Positions 44,367-55,172 are shown, numbered from the stretch's first letter. The stretch: DNA of 64,000 nt from Leptospira selangorensis (GCF_004769405.1 NZ_RQES01000010.1:1-64000); one strand, 5' to 3'. Numbers and translations: made by a program. Notes: generated by a model not told the origin, from the sequence alone.

Positions 44367-45335
44367 CTATACTGCGAGAGAATCAGCCTGTTCTTTTACT
44401 TTTTCCAAGAACGGAAGAAATTCATCCAGAACTGCAGGGATCTCATACTCGATAATATCTCCTGCACGAATAATATCTTTTTCTTCTAAAGCTAAAGCAA
44501 CAGATGCAAGTGTATCGTTTAAATCGTTCGTTTTTTCTTCGAAAGTTCTTTCTGCGATCTGGATCTTAGAGAAATCCATACCGGGAAGTTTTTGTCTCAA
44601 AGTGATAAATGAAGTCAGAAGAACATTGATCTGAGAAACAGATTGAGTAAGAAGATGTGTTGCCACCTCGTCTTTTCCTGCCTGATAACTTTCATTTACT
44701 TTTACGAAACTCTCTTTCAATGCAGGAACAGCCTTGATAAAAGTATCTAAAATTTCTCTTAAAGTAGGAAGTTCAAGATCCAGAACGGAAGCTCTTGCTA
44801 CCAGATCCATAACGAATAATTTCAGATCTCTAAGATATTCCAAAAATTCTTCGATTGCAGTTGTCCCATCTAGTTTGGAAGAATTACTACTCAACGCATC
44901 TAGGATATCACTTACTGTGGAGCCGGTTCCCATAGGTTTGATCTGATCGTATTTTAGTTTTAAAAGTTTACCTGCAGATTCCAAAAGACTACGGATCCAT
45001 TCTATCCCGTCTGTTAATTCTTTAGATTCTTTTTCGGTCAAAGAATCTCTACCGAGTAAAGTAGTTCCGACCTTATCCACATAAGAATCCAACTCATGGA
45101 GAGAGCTGATCAGAATATCAAGCTCCTCTCCCACAAAAAATTCCATCTTGGAAACATTTGATATGGAAGAATCACGCATTGTGTTCTGGGTAAATTCCTC
45201 CCCATCCACAACGCAGGATAATAAAAATTTGCCGTTAGTTTCCACCCAACGACGTACAGCGTCGAAAACCTCTCCCAGGTTCTTCTCATTTTCGATGACA
45301 CTTTCCAATTTTTGCTCGTTTACGAATATTTCCAC
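44367..45335 (-). CDS. Hypothetical helical protein, co-transcribed with fliD
   Basis: 322 residues from a GTG with GGAGGAA upstream. There is a ubiquitin-like or FHA-free N-terminal beta part (VNEQKLESVIENEKNLGEVF), then mainly long helices (GIEWIRSLLESAGKLLKL and so on). No cysteine-rich or catalytic motif. It starts 30 bases after the fliD stop on the same strand, the place where FliS chaperones often lie, so a role as a FliD/flagellin chaperone or assembly factor is a guess. Not a recognisable FliS. Confidence 0.72.
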   Translation of the reverse strand: MEIFVNEQKLESVIENEKNLGEVFDAVRRWVETNGKFLLSCVVDGEEFTQNTMRDSSISNVSKMEFFVGEELDILISSLHELDSYVDKVGTTLLGRDSLTEKESKELTDGIEWIRSLLESAGKLLKLKYDQIKPMGTGSTVSDILDALSSNSSKLDGTTAIEEFLEYLRDLKLFVMDLVARASVLDLELPTLREILDTFIKAVPALKESFVKVNESYQAGKDEVATHLLTQSVSQINVLLTSFITLRQKLPGMDFSKIQIAERTFEEKTNDLNDTLASVALALEEKDIIRAGDIIEYEIPAVLDEFLPFLEKVKEQADSLAV

Positions 45336-45365
45336 GGTGATTCCTCCGTTTATATTATAATTCCT

Positions 45366-47309
45366 TTATTTATCATCTCCGCCCTGTCCCCTACTGAGAT
45401 TATTATTCAGATAGGAACCGACGGCCTTATTTCTACCCACACCCTGCTCCATATACAGGAACTTTTCTTTGAGTTTTTTTTCATAACTCATCAGGTGGGA
45501 TTCGAAGTTTTTGATCTTCTTATTATTATCGGAGACTTGCTCTTCCAATAACTTGATCTTGCTTGTGACCAGTCCACCGGCGAACTGGGTATAAGGTTTC
45601 AAATGTTCTACCAGATTTACGCCTACTCCGGTGTCCATTCTAGCATCAGAATTTGTATCCTGGGCGAATAAATGACGAACTGCGTCCGGATTCTCCGCAA
45701 GTTTAGCAGCGAGTTTTGCCTCGTCCAGAGCCAGAAGGCCTTCTTGGATATCCGCCCATTTACTTCCCACATCTCCCGTTGAAATTCCAACATCTGAAAG
45801 TGTTCGGATCTCAGAATTAGGATAAGCAGGAAAAGAAGAAGTGGTCACCGTTTTCATACCTGCGACCAAACGGATAACCGAATTCTCTCCGGCTAAAATA
45901 CCTGTTTTAGTTTTTCTTTCCCAGAAGGATCTGGTAATATCCGGATCTTCCAGTTTAGAATCGCTGATCCCGCCTTCTCTATTAACTGCGGTAGCATCCT
46001 TGGAGTATTTTAGAACATTATTATATGCTTCTATAAATTCTTTGATCATTCGGATCCCTTTCACGGAATCCACCTTGATATCTACTGTAGCAGGACCACC
46101 TTCGCTCTTTTTGTTCAGGTTCAGAAGCACCCCATCCAATACGTCGGTTAAACCTTCGTTTTTAGGTCGAGTGATCTCGATTCCATCTACTAAAAATACG
46201 GCATCCTTAGCTTCTACGATTGTCTTTGCAGGTTTAGCACTGTTAAACTCAGCAGGAAGGACAAATCTGAAATTAGAGAATTCCTTCTCCTTTCCGGTCT
46301 GATTGATTACGATTACCTTATGGATCTTCTTTCCATCCATATTGGATTTGAAAGTAACGCGGACCTTTCCTTCTTTATGATAGGCCTGCTCTAAAAATAC
46401 TTTGTCCTGCTCGTCCTGATCATAGATCACACCCAAGGAAATCGTTTCACCTTCTTCCAAAGGTTCGGAAAGAGTAGCTTCGATTCTTGCTCCCTTCTTC
46501 CCTTCTTTTGCATCCATATGAAATTGGAATGCTTGTTTAGAGCTTAATTTGATCTTAGAAGGTTCTTTTTTCTCGGGGTCGGCCGCAATAAATGTAGGTT
46601 TAGAAGTTGCTGTCATTCCATACTTATCCGGCTGGAAAGGATTTGTCTGACTTGCTTCCCAAGGAAGATAAAAAGACTGAGGTGGATCCTGAGGAAGCAT
46701 TCCTCCTACAAGAGAGGCTGCCTTAAGCACACCGTTCGGATCATCAAACTTCAGTTGATTGTCCTTACCGGACTGAGAAGCGGCTAAAGTTAAAACCGTC
46801 TTATCTTGATCCACTTTTACGATAGTCGGCTGAATAATCCCTGCAGCAGCAGTACGAATTGTAAGATATAGATCTCGGATAGTTCCACCTTGGAATTCTA
46901 TCTCCTTCTCTATCTCTCCCGAAAGAACTTTGAAAGTACCGGCAGGTATCTTTCTTTCAGAATCGATAGGATCACCTGAGATCTGATGATAGGTCGCAAG
47001 TTCTTTCACTTCTATCTTACGCTTTCCGCTGCTTGCAGAACGCGCAGCATCTCCAGTGATCACACCTTCCGGATCAGAAACGATCGACTTGGTCGCAAAT
47101 GGCGCAGTGAAAGATATAATTTCTCTAGTTTTGTTTTGGAGGTCAGTAGTGAGGGTTTTAAGATCGGACCATGCTTTGACCTGAGCCTGATTAAAACCGT
47201 TTTGCCTTTCCAAACGGCGAATCGGCTTTGCTTCCAGCTCTACCAGTTTTTTTACGATTTGGTTCGTATCCTGGCCGGAACTCAGTCCCGGAATAGAGAA
47301 TGCGGGCAT
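45366..47309 (-). CDS. fliD: Flagellar filament cap protein FliD (HAP2)
   Basis: 647 residues, the size found in spirochaetes. Caps the growing periplasmic flagellum and helps flagellin fold. N-terminal FliD_N (about 1-100) starts FSIPGLSSGQDTNQIVKKLV. The C-terminal FliD_C has KEFIEAYNNVLKYSKDA and GVGVNLVEHLKPYTQFAGG. The end is a coiled coil (EEQVSDNNKKIKNFESHLM). ATG at 47309 with AGGAGGGG upstream. The gene at 44367 follows. Confidence 0.95.
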   Translation of the reverse strand: MPAFSIPGLSSGQDTNQIVKKLVELEAKPIRRLERQNGFNQAQVKAWSDLKTLTTDLQNKTREIISFTAPFATKSIVSDPEGVITGDAARSASSGKRKIEVKELATYHQISGDPIDSERKIPAGTFKVLSGEIEKEIEFQGGTIRDLYLTIRTAAAGIIQPTIVKVDQDKTVLTLAASQSGKDNQLKFDDPNGVLKAASLVGGMLPQDPPQSFYLPWEASQTNPFQPDKYGMTATSKPTFIAADPEKKEPSKIKLSSKQAFQFHMDAKEGKKGARIEATLSEPLEEGETISLGVIYDQDEQDKVFLEQAYHKEGKVRVTFKSNMDGKKIHKVIVINQTGKEKEFSNFRFVLPAEFNSAKPAKTIVEAKDAVFLVDGIEITRPKNEGLTDVLDGVLLNLNKKSEGGPATVDIKVDSVKGIRMIKEFIEAYNNVLKYSKDATAVNREGGISDSKLEDPDITRSFWERKTKTGILAGENSVIRLVAGMKTVTTSSFPAYPNSEIRTLSDVGISTGDVGSKWADIQEGLLALDEAKLAAKLAENPDAVRHLFAQDTNSDARMDTGVGVNLVEHLKPYTQFAGGLVTSKIKLLEEQVSDNNKKIKNFESHLMSYEKKLKEKFLYMEQGVGRNKAVGSYLNNNLSRGQGGDDK

Positions 47310-47380
47310 AGTCCCCTCCTTCTAATTCCATCGACCGATTTCCTAAAAGTATAAGGGCAAAAATCGCTTTTTTCTGCGTT

Positions 47381-49141
47381 TTAAACCGTCTGTCTTGCCG
47401 AAACCTTTACTTTAAGCTTCGCCTTCAGACCTTCCATATAGCCAAGACTGTCCAGATTATACTCATCCACATAAGAAAGTCTTTCTGCCCTAAACTCTTC
47501 CGGAATACGAAGTGTGGAACGATAGAATAATAAACCGGAAAGAAGTCTGGCACTTGCCCATACGATCTCATCCGCAGTTTCTTCTCTTTCTTCGGAAGTA
47601 GCAAGATCCTTATACATAGCGACGGCCTCTTGGAAACCATCCCAAACTTCGGAAAGGACTTTGGTTTCTTCGATTGGGAAATGAGACCATTCATTATCTA
47701 TATATTCTCTTAAAAAACCGTGACCAGTCATGCCGGTAACTACACCACCGATACTAGCATTGACTTGAATTTGAGAAGTTCCGTCATAGATGGTTGTGAT
47801 CCTAGAGTCTCTGTAAATTCTGGAGACGTCATAGTCTTCGGTGAAACCTGCTCCTCCATGAAGTTGAACCGCATCACCCGCGATCTTTACGCAGGACTCT
47901 GAACAATAAAACTTTGAAATTGGCGTAAGTATTCCGGCTAACTTTTCCCAATACTTCAGGACCACGTCTGATTTTAGATCTCTTTCTGTGGCGCCTTTCT
48001 CTTTCAGATGATCTCCCCTGAAATAATATAGATCCATTGCACGGGCGCCTTCTAACATTAAGCAGCGCATTGCCATCGTTTCTCTTTCCATTCTGCGAAG
48101 GATCTTACGGACTGCGGGAATAGTCCCGATCGGTTTTCCGAATTGAATTCTTTCGGAAGTATATTTTTTAGTTTCGGCTAATGCCGCCTGCGCAATCCCA
48201 ACTCCTTGTTGGGAAATTCCCATACGTGCACCGTTTAACATTCCCATCGTATGTTTGATAAGTCCGTGGCCTTCTTCTCCGATCAAGATACCGGGAGTAT
48301 TCTCTAAAACGATCTCGCAAGTGGGAGAACAATGTAATCCCATTTTCTTTTCTATTCCGGCAACTTGTATGTCTTTGGATTGAACTAAGAAGAAAGAAAG
48401 TCCTCTTGCTCCACTTCCAGGATTTCCAGTTCTAGCTAATAGTAACAGTATCGCAGGAATTTCGCCAGTGCCGCAACCTTGGGTGATAAATCTTTTGGTT
48501 CCGTTTAGTAGATAGGTATTTCCTTCTTTATGGGTAGCCTTAGTACGAAGTCCCGGCAGATCGGAGCCATGATCGGGTTCCGTAAGTCCCATAGCGCAGG
48601 CAAATTCCCCCGCCGCTAAACGAGGCAACCATTCGTCTTTTAATTCTTCACTTCCATTTTTTTCTACGATCTCTGCCAAGTTCACACAACCTATCGAAAT
48701 ACAAACGGATGCATCCACTCTATATAAAATTTCGCTAAAGAATGCTCGAACTGTCCAAGGAACTCCTAAACCGCCGTACTTTCTAGAAAAACCTGTAGGT
48801 TGTAGTCCTGCATCTCTTGCTTTTCGGACGATCTCTAATAATTTTTCCGGGAATGTAACTTTTCCATTCTCGAATTTTACCCCAACTTTGTCCAATTCGG
48901 CAACATAAGGAGCGATCTCTTTACCCGCAAATTCTCCCACGGAGTCCAATAAAGTTTTATAATATTCTAATGCTTCTTCATGAGTAGAAGGGGCAGCAGC
49001 AAATCTTTCATCTCCCGCTTTATATTTTGCGGCATCAGTAAATCCGCCCTCGTAGGAATCTACAATTTCCTTCCAATTAATAATATGATCGAAATGTAAC
49101 CTCAGGTCGGATACATCGTTGAAGTAGTTGTTTTGTAGCAT
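47381..49141 (-). CDS. Acyl-CoA dehydrogenase
   Basis: 586 residues, the long type with an extra C-terminal helical part. FAD-dependent alpha,beta-dehydrogenation of acyl-CoA in beta-oxidation. Signatures: CAMGLTEPDHGSDLPGLRTKA (FAD and acyl region), GFTEDYDVSRIYRDSRITTIYDGTSQIQ (with the catalytic-region YxxxDG). Leptospira uses fatty acids as its main carbon source, so several such enzymes are expected. A TTGACC-N18-TACTTT promoter-like pair lies upstream (49169-49198). No ETF or other beta-oxidation gene is next to it. Confidence 0.93.
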   Translation of the reverse strand: MLQNNYFNDVSDLRLHFDHIINWKEIVDSYEGGFTDAAKYKAGDERFAAAPSTHEEALEYYKTLLDSVGEFAGKEIAPYVAELDKVGVKFENGKVTFPEKLLEIVRKARDAGLQPTGFSRKYGGLGVPWTVRAFFSEILYRVDASVCISIGCVNLAEIVEKNGSEELKDEWLPRLAAGEFACAMGLTEPDHGSDLPGLRTKATHKEGNTYLLNGTKRFITQGCGTGEIPAILLLLARTGNPGSGARGLSFFLVQSKDIQVAGIEKKMGLHCSPTCEIVLENTPGILIGEEGHGLIKHTMGMLNGARMGISQQGVGIAQAALAETKKYTSERIQFGKPIGTIPAVRKILRRMERETMAMRCLMLEGARAMDLYYFRGDHLKEKGATERDLKSDVVLKYWEKLAGILTPISKFYCSESCVKIAGDAVQLHGGAGFTEDYDVSRIYRDSRITTIYDGTSQIQVNASIGGVVTGMTGHGFLREYIDNEWSHFPIEETKVLSEVWDGFQEAVAMYKDLATSEEREETADEIVWASARLLSGLLFYRSTLRIPEEFRAERLSYVDEYNLDSLGYMEGLKAKLKVKVSARQTV

Positions 49142-49168
49142 GATTAGAAGATTCCTTTAGGAGATAAT

Positions 49169-49198
49169 AAAGTATCTTCTTAGAATAGGAAAGGTCAA
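49169..49198 (-). promoter_or_regulatory. Promoter-like pair upstream of the acyl-CoA dehydrogenase
   Basis: On the minus strand TTGACC (49198-49193) and TACTTT (49174-49169) lie 18 bases apart, about 30 bases before the ATG. The match to sigma70 is fair, not strong, and is not tested. Confidence 0.4.
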
Positions 49199-49301
49199 TT
49201 CGTTTTCAAAAGTGAAACATCTGAATGAACTGGTGTTAGTTTGAAGGGCAAAATATTAAATCGGATAAATGTTTCCTGAGGCGATTTTCGTAACGCTCGC
49301 T

Positions 49302-49709
49302 CTAATTTAAATTACAACAAACTCGAACCGCTTCCATTAGCTTATTCACGTCCCAAGGTTTCGGGATCACTGTATAAGTCCCTGCTTCTTTTTTTACCCT
49401 GTCCACTGCAGCGGCATCCACATGACCGGTAATCAAAATGGATCGGATCTTAGGATACTTTTGGTGGACCAAAATTAAGAATTCATCTCCTTTAATCCCC
49501 GGCATCAACCAATCGGAAAGTATCAGGATCACGTTTACACCGGCGCCTACTAGATCATCTATGACTTCCATAGCTTCTTCTGCGTTTAATGCAGTCTCGT
49601 ATTGGAATAAATTTCCAAGCTGCTTCTTTAATTCCTTTTGTAAGGTAATTAAGATGATCGCCTCATCATCCACACATAGGATCGCATTCTGTGATGTTTC
49701 AGTTTCCAA
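49302..49709 (-). CDS. Single-domain response regulator
   Basis: 135 residues, only a receiver domain. Asp66 in [14 protein letters not shown] is the phospho-acceptor, with the acidic pair Asp14-Asp15 and Lys117 in VIPKPWD. No output domain, so it probably works through protein contacts or phosphorelay. Its start lies inside the end of the big kinase gene (11-base overlap), so that kinase is the obvious partner. Confidence 0.93.
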   Translation of the reverse strand: METETSQNAILCVDDEAIILITLQKELKKQLGNLFQYETALNAEEAMEVIDDLVGAGVNVILILSDWLMPGIKGDEFLILVHQKYPKIRSILITGHVDAAAVDRVKKEAGTYTVIPKPWDVNKLMEAVRVCCNLN

Positions 49710-52700
49710 TAGATTCCTCTTTTTTACGGTTCGCAGGTTTCAACCAAACCTCGAACTTAGTGCGTCCAGGCTCACTTTCAAACTCTATTTTTCCGCCCAT
49801 CTTCTCTATGATCTTTTTGCATATATCCAGACCAAGACCGATACCTTCTCCAGGATTTTTAGTAGTGAAGAATGGATCGAAAATTTTATCTTGGATCTCT
49901 TTTGGAATTCCCGAACCGGAATCTGCGAAAGAAACTATAATCCAGGATTCTCTTTTCTCGATCGAAATTTCGATTTTACCTTTATAGTTCATGGCCTGCA
50001 ATCCATTATTTAATAGATTGATCCATACTTGATTCAACTTATCCGGATCTCCCAAACAAAGTTCGTTCGTCCTATAATGTTTAACTACTTCTACCCCGTA
50101 TTTGATCTTATTATGATATAGTGCGATGATTGTTTCCAGCTCCACCTCTATATCGACCGGAACAAGCTCCTCATCTCCGTTATGCGTTCCTGGGTTTAGA
50201 TAATTTTTAAGTGCGTCCACAACGTAAGAGGCCTTTCCGGTAGCGATTGAGATTACATTACTGAATCTTACAACCGAAGCGATAGAAGAAACGGCCTCTA
50301 AAATTTTCAGAGAATTTTCAGTCTTTAAAAGTTCAGGAAGTTTTTCTCCCAATCTATGGATCCCCAATTCTAAGACCATATTTACGGCATTTTCCGGATC
50401 CTGAACGGAAGCTTCTTTAAATACACGAACGAGCTCCCTTCTCAAAGAACGATTCGGTAAAATTTCTGCTTGGGAAATTTCCTTTAAACTTTCATCTAAC
50501 AAAAATTTGAAATATTCAATTTCCTTTTTATTTAAGCTAAGAAGAAGGTCAGGTATCTCCCTAATCTCTTCGTACAAAATATCCAAAATTGCACGATTTG
50601 AAGAAACGATCGCTCCCAAAGGGGTGTTTAATTCGTGAGTCATTCCGGCGGCAAGCTGGCCTAACGCAGCTAATTTTTCGGAAAGAAGAAGTTGGCTTTG
50701 AGTTTCATTCAACTCCTTGGAGATCTTCTTCTGATACTCCAAAGCTTCCGTCAGATCTCCATTTGTTCTTTTTAATTCTTCTGTTCTTTGATCGATTTTA
50801 CGTTCCAGATTTGCATTTAGATCTAGAATAGTTTCTTCTGCTTCCTTACTCTTAGTAATATCATTAGATATACCGAAAATTTGTGTCGGAATTCCTTCCT
50901 GATCCCTCTTATAGACCAATTCCCTGGAAACGAACCAGCGCCATTTCTTATCTTTATGATGCATCCTATATTGGTGTTCGATTACGTCTCTATCTAGAGC
51001 GTTTAAATACTTTGGAATTATATTGGTTAAGTACGCTTGGAAATCATCAGGATGCATCAGTGATTTCAGAAGAGAATTCCCCATTTCCTGAATTTCTTCT
51101 ACGGAATACCCTAATAGCCTTTCCACACCGATATTACTATAAACGTTCTTTCCGTCTTTTATATCATAAATATATAATATATCAGGACTGATATCCAAAA
51201 TGGATTCTACAAATCTGTTTCTTTCTAAAAATTTCTCTTCTATACTCTTACGTTCAGTGATATCTACCATCACTCCGCGAAGCCATTTTTCCTTATTACC
51301 CTCTGCGATTACTTTTACCATATCCCTGAGCCAAACGACAGTTCCGTCTTTTTTCAAGAACCTATATTCGAAATCATGGGCTTCTAATTTTCCCGTACAA
51401 GCTACGCAATAATTTACCGCATAGTCTTTATCTTCCGGGTGAATATGGTCCGCCCAAAATCCGGGAGTTTTCCATTCTTCTACAGAATACCCCAATAGAT
51501 CCTCAGCTTGTTTGCTCACAAATGTGAAATTAAAGGTGATAGCATCCGCCTCCCAAACAACACCAGGCGTAGTATCTACAAGATCTTTATATTGTTCCTC
51601 GCTTGCCTTTGTTCTACGGAACGCTTCTTGTAACTGCTCCGCCATATGATTGAATGAAAATGCAAGTATCCCGATCTCTTCCAATTTGCTGGAAGGAACC
51701 CTTTGGGAGAAGTCACCTTCTGCCATAGCTCTAGTAGCTTGAGAAATATTACGTATTGGTGATGTAACAATCCCTGCGAGAAATGCCGCAATCAAAAGGG
51801 AAAGAGTCAAGGCGACGGCAAATACTTTTGCAGACTCGCTATTACCGATCTGTACACCTTCTAAATAATAAGAAGCGGGCATTGCAGTGATCACTATCCA
51901 ATCGTATTCCCCTGCATTGTCTCTATATGGAGTTACTTGGGTTAGCCAAGTCTCTCTGGAAACGGGTTTTGCATTTACTATATCAAATCTAAACTGAAAT
52001 GCCGCCCTAACGGAATATAGATCTCCATAATCTTTCAGAACAGAAAGGACGGAATTTCTTATTACTGGATCCCCACTCTCGGAAGCAGAACCGATATTGC
52101 TAAAACGTAAGTCCGAAGAAGCAATAATCCTAGTTTCCCTATCTATAATAAAAGCTCTACCATGTCTGGCTATATTCGTATTTTTTAATAAAAGAGAGAT
52201 CTCTTCCGGTTTTTTCCGGATAGAACGATCCAGATAATCATCCAGCCTAAGATTAATATTCTCCGAGATCTCTTGGTGTAATCTTGCCGCAAGTTTTCCG
52301 GATGCCGCTTCTGAACTTCTTAAAGTTAAATAAGCAGTGGCTGCCACCATGATCAAAACTAAAAGAATGAACGGAGTGACTAAGAACATCCGGATCGGAA
52401 GCCCTTGTCCCAAAGGAACCCCGTCTTTTCCGAATTTTTCTTCCTGCCAATACCATTCTTTATAACTTAAGATCAGCTCTCTTGTATGGCCTGGAATTTC
52501 TGCCCAAAATAATCCGTATTTTTTAGCCAAAGGTAATGCGATCAACATCGCGAAGGGAGCAACTACCCAAGTGACTCCGGTGGTAAAGAACAGTGCAGGA
52601 GTGATATTACGGTAAGAAATCTCCCTAGTAAATTGTTCAGAGCAGATGTATCCCCAAAGTTGAGGCTCTATACTCATGAAGATAATTACGAAAATCGAAT

Positions 52701-53208
52701 ATAAAATCCAGGTCTTTATTTTTTTGAAATCGGGATCTCTTCCGATCAACTGATATGCCACCCAGAAACAAGCCGGGTTGATAAAATAACCTAAAAGCCA
52801 ATCGAATAAAAAATTGGGAGGAACACCTTCTATCAGATCCGAAAGTCCGTAGGCAAAAGGGACCGCAAGAAGTGCAGGATAACCGAATAAAAGAATACAA
52901 AGAAAAACTGTTAGATCTTTTAAAGACTCGAATGTCTGAGCCCCCGGAACCAAAACGATAAAGGAACCGATATAACCAGTGATAAAAATAAAAACAAAAG
53001 TGAATGGAATACTTAAAAATGCCTGGGTATCCCAACTTTGTTTTCGGCGACCAAAACCGAATTTGCCTCCGGGATTAAAAGTAAATCCTCCGTAGGCGCA
53101 GATCATCAAAAAGATCCCGACAATATAGCCGAATCTGCCCCAAATGTCTATAAAGGACAAAGGAAGGGAGGCGAATAATTCTTCAAACCAGTAAACGATC
53201 GAATTCAC
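49699..53208 (-). CDS. Multi-PAS membrane histidine kinase
   Basis: 1169 residues from a GTG with AGGA nine bases upstream. An N-terminal membrane region of about seven helices (1-270) leads to a further helix and a periplasmic dCache-like sensor (about 290-460), HAMP ([21 protein letters not shown]), two PAS/PAC units with [16 protein letters not shown] and [16 protein letters not shown], a coiled coil, HisKA with His858 in [11 protein letters not shown], and HATPase with [13 protein letters not shown] and [14 protein letters not shown]. It is a complete kinase; the overlapping single-domain regulator is its likely partner. Confidence 0.94.
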   Translation of the reverse strand: MNSIVYWFEELFASLPLSFIDIWGRFGYIVGIFLMICAYGGFTFNPGGKFGFGRRKQSWDTQAFLSIPFTFVFIFITGYIGSFIVLVPGAQTFESLKDLTVFLCILLFGYPALLAVPFAYGLSDLIEGVPPNFLFDWLLGYFINPACFWVAYQLIGRDPDFKKIKTWILYSIFVIIFMSIEPQLWGYICSEQFTREISYRNITPALFFTTGVTWVVAPFAMLIALPLAKKYGLFWAEIPGHTRELILSYKEWYWQEEKFGKDGVPLGQGLPIRMFLVTPFILLVLIMVAATAYLTLRSSEAASGKLAARLHQEISENINLRLDDYLDRSIRKKPEEISLLLKNTNIARHGRAFIIDRETRIIASSDLRFSNIGSASESGDPVIRNSVLSVLKDYGDLYSVRAAFQFRFDIVNAKPVSRETWLTQVTPYRDNAGEYDWIVITAMPASYYLEGVQIGNSESAKVFAVALTLSLLIAAFLAGIVTSPIRNISQATRAMAEGDFSQRVPSSKLEEIGILAFSFNHMAEQLQEAFRRTKASEEQYKDLVDTTPGVVWEADAITFNFTFVSKQAEDLLGYSVEEWKTPGFWADHIHPEDKDYAVNYCVACTGKLEAHDFEYRFLKKDGTVVWLRDMVKVIAEGNKEKWLRGVMVDITERKSIEEKFLERNRFVESILDISPDILYIYDIKDGKNVYSNIGVERLLGYSVEEIQEMGNSLLKSLMHPDDFQAYLTNIIPKYLNALDRDVIEHQYRMHHKDKKWRWFVSRELVYKRDQEGIPTQIFGISNDITKSKEAEETILDLNANLERKIDQRTEELKRTNGDLTEALEYQKKISKELNETQSQLLLSEKLAALGQLAAGMTHELNTPLGAIVSSNRAILDILYEEIREIPDLLLSLNKKEIEYFKFLLDESLKEISQAEILPNRSLRRELVRVFKEASVQDPENAVNMVLELGIHRLGEKLPELLKTENSLKILEAVSSIASVVRFSNVISIATGKASYVVDALKNYLNPGTHNGDEELVPVDIEVELETIIALYHNKIKYGVEVVKHYRTNELCLGDPDKLNQVWINLLNNGLQAMNYKGKIEISIEKRESWIIVSFADSGSGIPKEIQDKIFDPFFTTKNPGEGIGLGLDICKKIIEKMGGKIEFESEPGRTKFEVWLKPANRKKEESIGN

Positions 53209-53265
53209 GGAAGGTTATCCTACAAAATTCCCTTCGCACCCGAGAGAATTTTGGAGTGCCGGAAG

Positions 53266-53293
53266 ATTTCACACCTAACCTAAAGAAAGTCAA
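53266..53293 (-). promoter_or_regulatory. Promoter-like pair upstream of the multi-PAS kinase
   Basis: On the minus strand TTGACT (53293-53288) and TGAAAT (53271-53266) with 16 bases between, about 60 bases before the GTG of the kinase. A modest sigma70-like match, inferred only. Confidence 0.33.
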
Positions 53294-53372
53294 TCCGGTT
53301 TAAAAAAAATCGAATAAATTACAAGCTTAGAAGAATACAAAAAAATCCGCTCTTAAGGGATATAAGGTTCTC

Positions 53373-54170
53373 TTAAGAATGTGCGTGATTATGAAGATGA
53401 TTCTCGCAATATTCCTTATCTTCGCAGTCCACACAATAACGGAATTCCAATTGAGGATCCGTGGCTTCAGTAGCTCCACAAACATAACATTTATGAACCG
53501 TGAATACTTCGGATTGTTTGGCTTTCCAAGTAGAAGTTTTGTGCTCCCGGATCTTGGTGCCTAAGATATCTCTTCCGAAAAATAACAATAAGCTAGAGAA
53601 TCCAAAAAACAATCCCGCCCAAGGTAGGATCGAATTAAACATTCTCATCTCGTCTCCTCTTTCCCAGAACAGATACACGAATAACGCGATCCCGATCCAT
53701 TTCATTCGAATAGGAATAATGAAAAATTCCAAATTAGGCATACGGATCGCCAAGGCCAATAAAAGACAATCATAGATCATCTTAGTTTCCACGAACAACG
53801 GGTAGTATAGAGAAAGAACTCCACCTATCGTAATGAAGAACATTAAGGAAAACAAAAATAGATTAAATCGGAGAGAACCCATATCCTCTTCCAAAATTTT
53901 GCCGACCGAAAAAACCAAATACGTGTAGAAGATCAAGAAGATCCAAGGCATATAAGTTCCGGCCTGTATCTCGGCAGGAGATAGTAGATGAAAAACAAAT
54001 AGTCCAGCATTCCACCATCTTCCTCCCTCTAACATATCAGGAGTTAATACGCCGATCTTAGGATCGATCAATAAGGAGAATAAACTTACAAAAAACGTAA
54101 TTGCAGCAAAATACCCGGCCGCATTTTGGAATGAAATAATATCGATAAATTGGTTTCTTAATCTTCTCAA
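53373..54170 (-). CDS. Rhomboid-like membrane protein with C-terminal zinc ribbon
   Basis: 265 residues with about six membrane helices. The region FYTYLVFSVGKILEEDMGSL and RFNLFLFSLMFFITIGG resembles the L1-helix 2 segment of rhomboids and derlins, but neither the GxSG serine nor the late His is present, so it would be a pseudoprotease. The C-terminus carries a zinc ribbon (CYVCGATE then RYCVDCEDKEYC) and a His-rich tail (NHLHNHAHS). Soluble metal-binding tail in the cytoplasm is likely. No named family matches the combination. Confidence 0.72.
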   Translation of the reverse strand: MRRLRNQFIDIISFQNAAGYFAAITFFVSLFSLLIDPKIGVLTPDMLEGGRWWNAGLFVFHLLSPAEIQAGTYMPWIFLIFYTYLVFSVGKILEEDMGSLRFNLFLFSLMFFITIGGVLSLYYPLFVETKMIYDCLLLALAIRMPNLEFFIIPIRMKWIGIALFVYLFWERGDEMRMFNSILPWAGLFFGFSSLLLFFGRDILGTKIREHKTSTWKAKQSEVFTVHKCYVCGATEATDPQLEFRYCVDCEDKEYCENHLHNHAHS

Positions 54171-54208
54171 TGGAATTCCTTAACAGGAGAATATTCAAAA
54201 AGTATAAA

Positions 54209-54529
54209 TTATTTGACGTTGATAAATTCTAAAAATCCGCCGAATACGTATCCGTCTTTTTTCTTCCACTTCACTTTGACCCAACGGCCTTGTTTGCCGT
54301 CTTGGATCTCTAGTTCTCCTGTTTCGCCGAAAGTTTCGACTACATCACCGTCGGGAACCAGATCTATTTTTTTAGCTTCTATATTTGGAGAGATCCTCAA
54401 ACGAAGACCTCCTCCTGCATGGACTTTCATGATCTTTTCTATCTTACGAGGTTCTACCTTTTCTACCGAGGCACAGTTCCAAACTAAAAGAGAGATAAAA
54501 GTTAAAAAGAATGCGAGGATCTGTTTCAT
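54209..54529 (-). CDS. SH3-domain lipoprotein
   Basis: 106 residues from the ATG at 54529; an upstream in-frame extension lacks a signal. The signal peptide ends in LVWNC (lipidated Cys near residue 19). The mature part is a bacterial SH3 fold: HAGGGLRLRISPNIEAKKI, DGDVVETFG, GRWVKVKWKKKDGYVFGGFLEF. SH3b domains of this type bind cell-wall peptide or glycan. The DinB gene is directly upstream. Confidence 0.85.
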   Translation of the reverse strand: MKQILAFFLTFISLLVWNCASVEKVEPRKIEKIMKVHAGGGLRLRISPNIEAKKIDLVPDGDVVETFGETGELEIQDGKQGRWVKVKWKKKDGYVFGGFLEFINVK

Positions 54530-54546
54530 TTGTTTGCCTGAATATA

Positions 54547-55056
54547 TTATCTTAATTTTGGATAAAAAGGATTCCAAGGAATATCCGTGACTCCGTAATC
54601 CAATCCGCTCTGTAATAATGCCGTAGAGATTTGGCTGCGATGATGGGTCTGATGATTGAAAAAATGAGTGATCAAAAGCCAGATCGGCAATGTGATCTCC
54701 TTTTTGTACATGTAACTGTAAAACTTCAGATCTTGTGTAAGCCACTCTGAGGTTATGGTTTTTACCCATTCGGAAATCGTCGAATCTAATTCAGTCCTAA
54801 GTTTTTTGAGTTCTGTCAGATTAGAAAATTGCATTTCTTGGAAATCCAATTTTTGGATCGGCCTAGAATGAAATCTATCCAACCAAGAAAGATCCATCAT
54901 GATGATATGATTCCAAGTCTTTGCCATTGAACCGAAAAATAGTTTTTTATCTTCTTCCAATTCGCCTGATTTTAATTTTTCAGAAACATTTAATAAGGAT
55001 TCGTTTTGCCAACGATTGTATTCTGCCAAAGCGACACAGTATTCTGGATCTATCAT
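54547..55056 (-). CDS. DinB-family protein
   Basis: 169 residues, a four-helix bundle of the DinB/YfiT type. The metal-binding histidines are in TWNHIIMMDLSW and in THFFNHQTHHRSQIS (HxxxH). Members are often thiol- or bacillithiol-S-transferases; some respond to damage. Substrate unknown. It is in the same orientation as the SH3 lipoprotein, 17 bases away. Confidence 0.9.
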   Translation of the reverse strand: MIDPEYCVALAEYNRWQNESLLNVSEKLKSGELEEDKKLFFGSMAKTWNHIIMMDLSWLDRFHSRPIQKLDFQEMQFSNLTELKKLRTELDSTISEWVKTITSEWLTQDLKFYSYMYKKEITLPIWLLITHFFNHQTHHRSQISTALLQSGLDYGVTDIPWNPFYPKLR

Positions 55057-55172
55057 GCTGAAATTTTGAGCAATGATCCAAATAGGTCAATACATATTAA
55101 AATTTGAAGACAACCACTACTCCTTCCAAATAAAAAGGAAACCTATCGATTAGATTCCCGGTCCAATCTTAA

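Noticed and set aside
47358..47382. AAAACGC...GCG-TTTTT structure after the acyl-CoA dehydrogenase, a possible terminator
   Set aside because: The stem is weak with a bulge and overlaps the stop codon; not strong enough to list as a feature.
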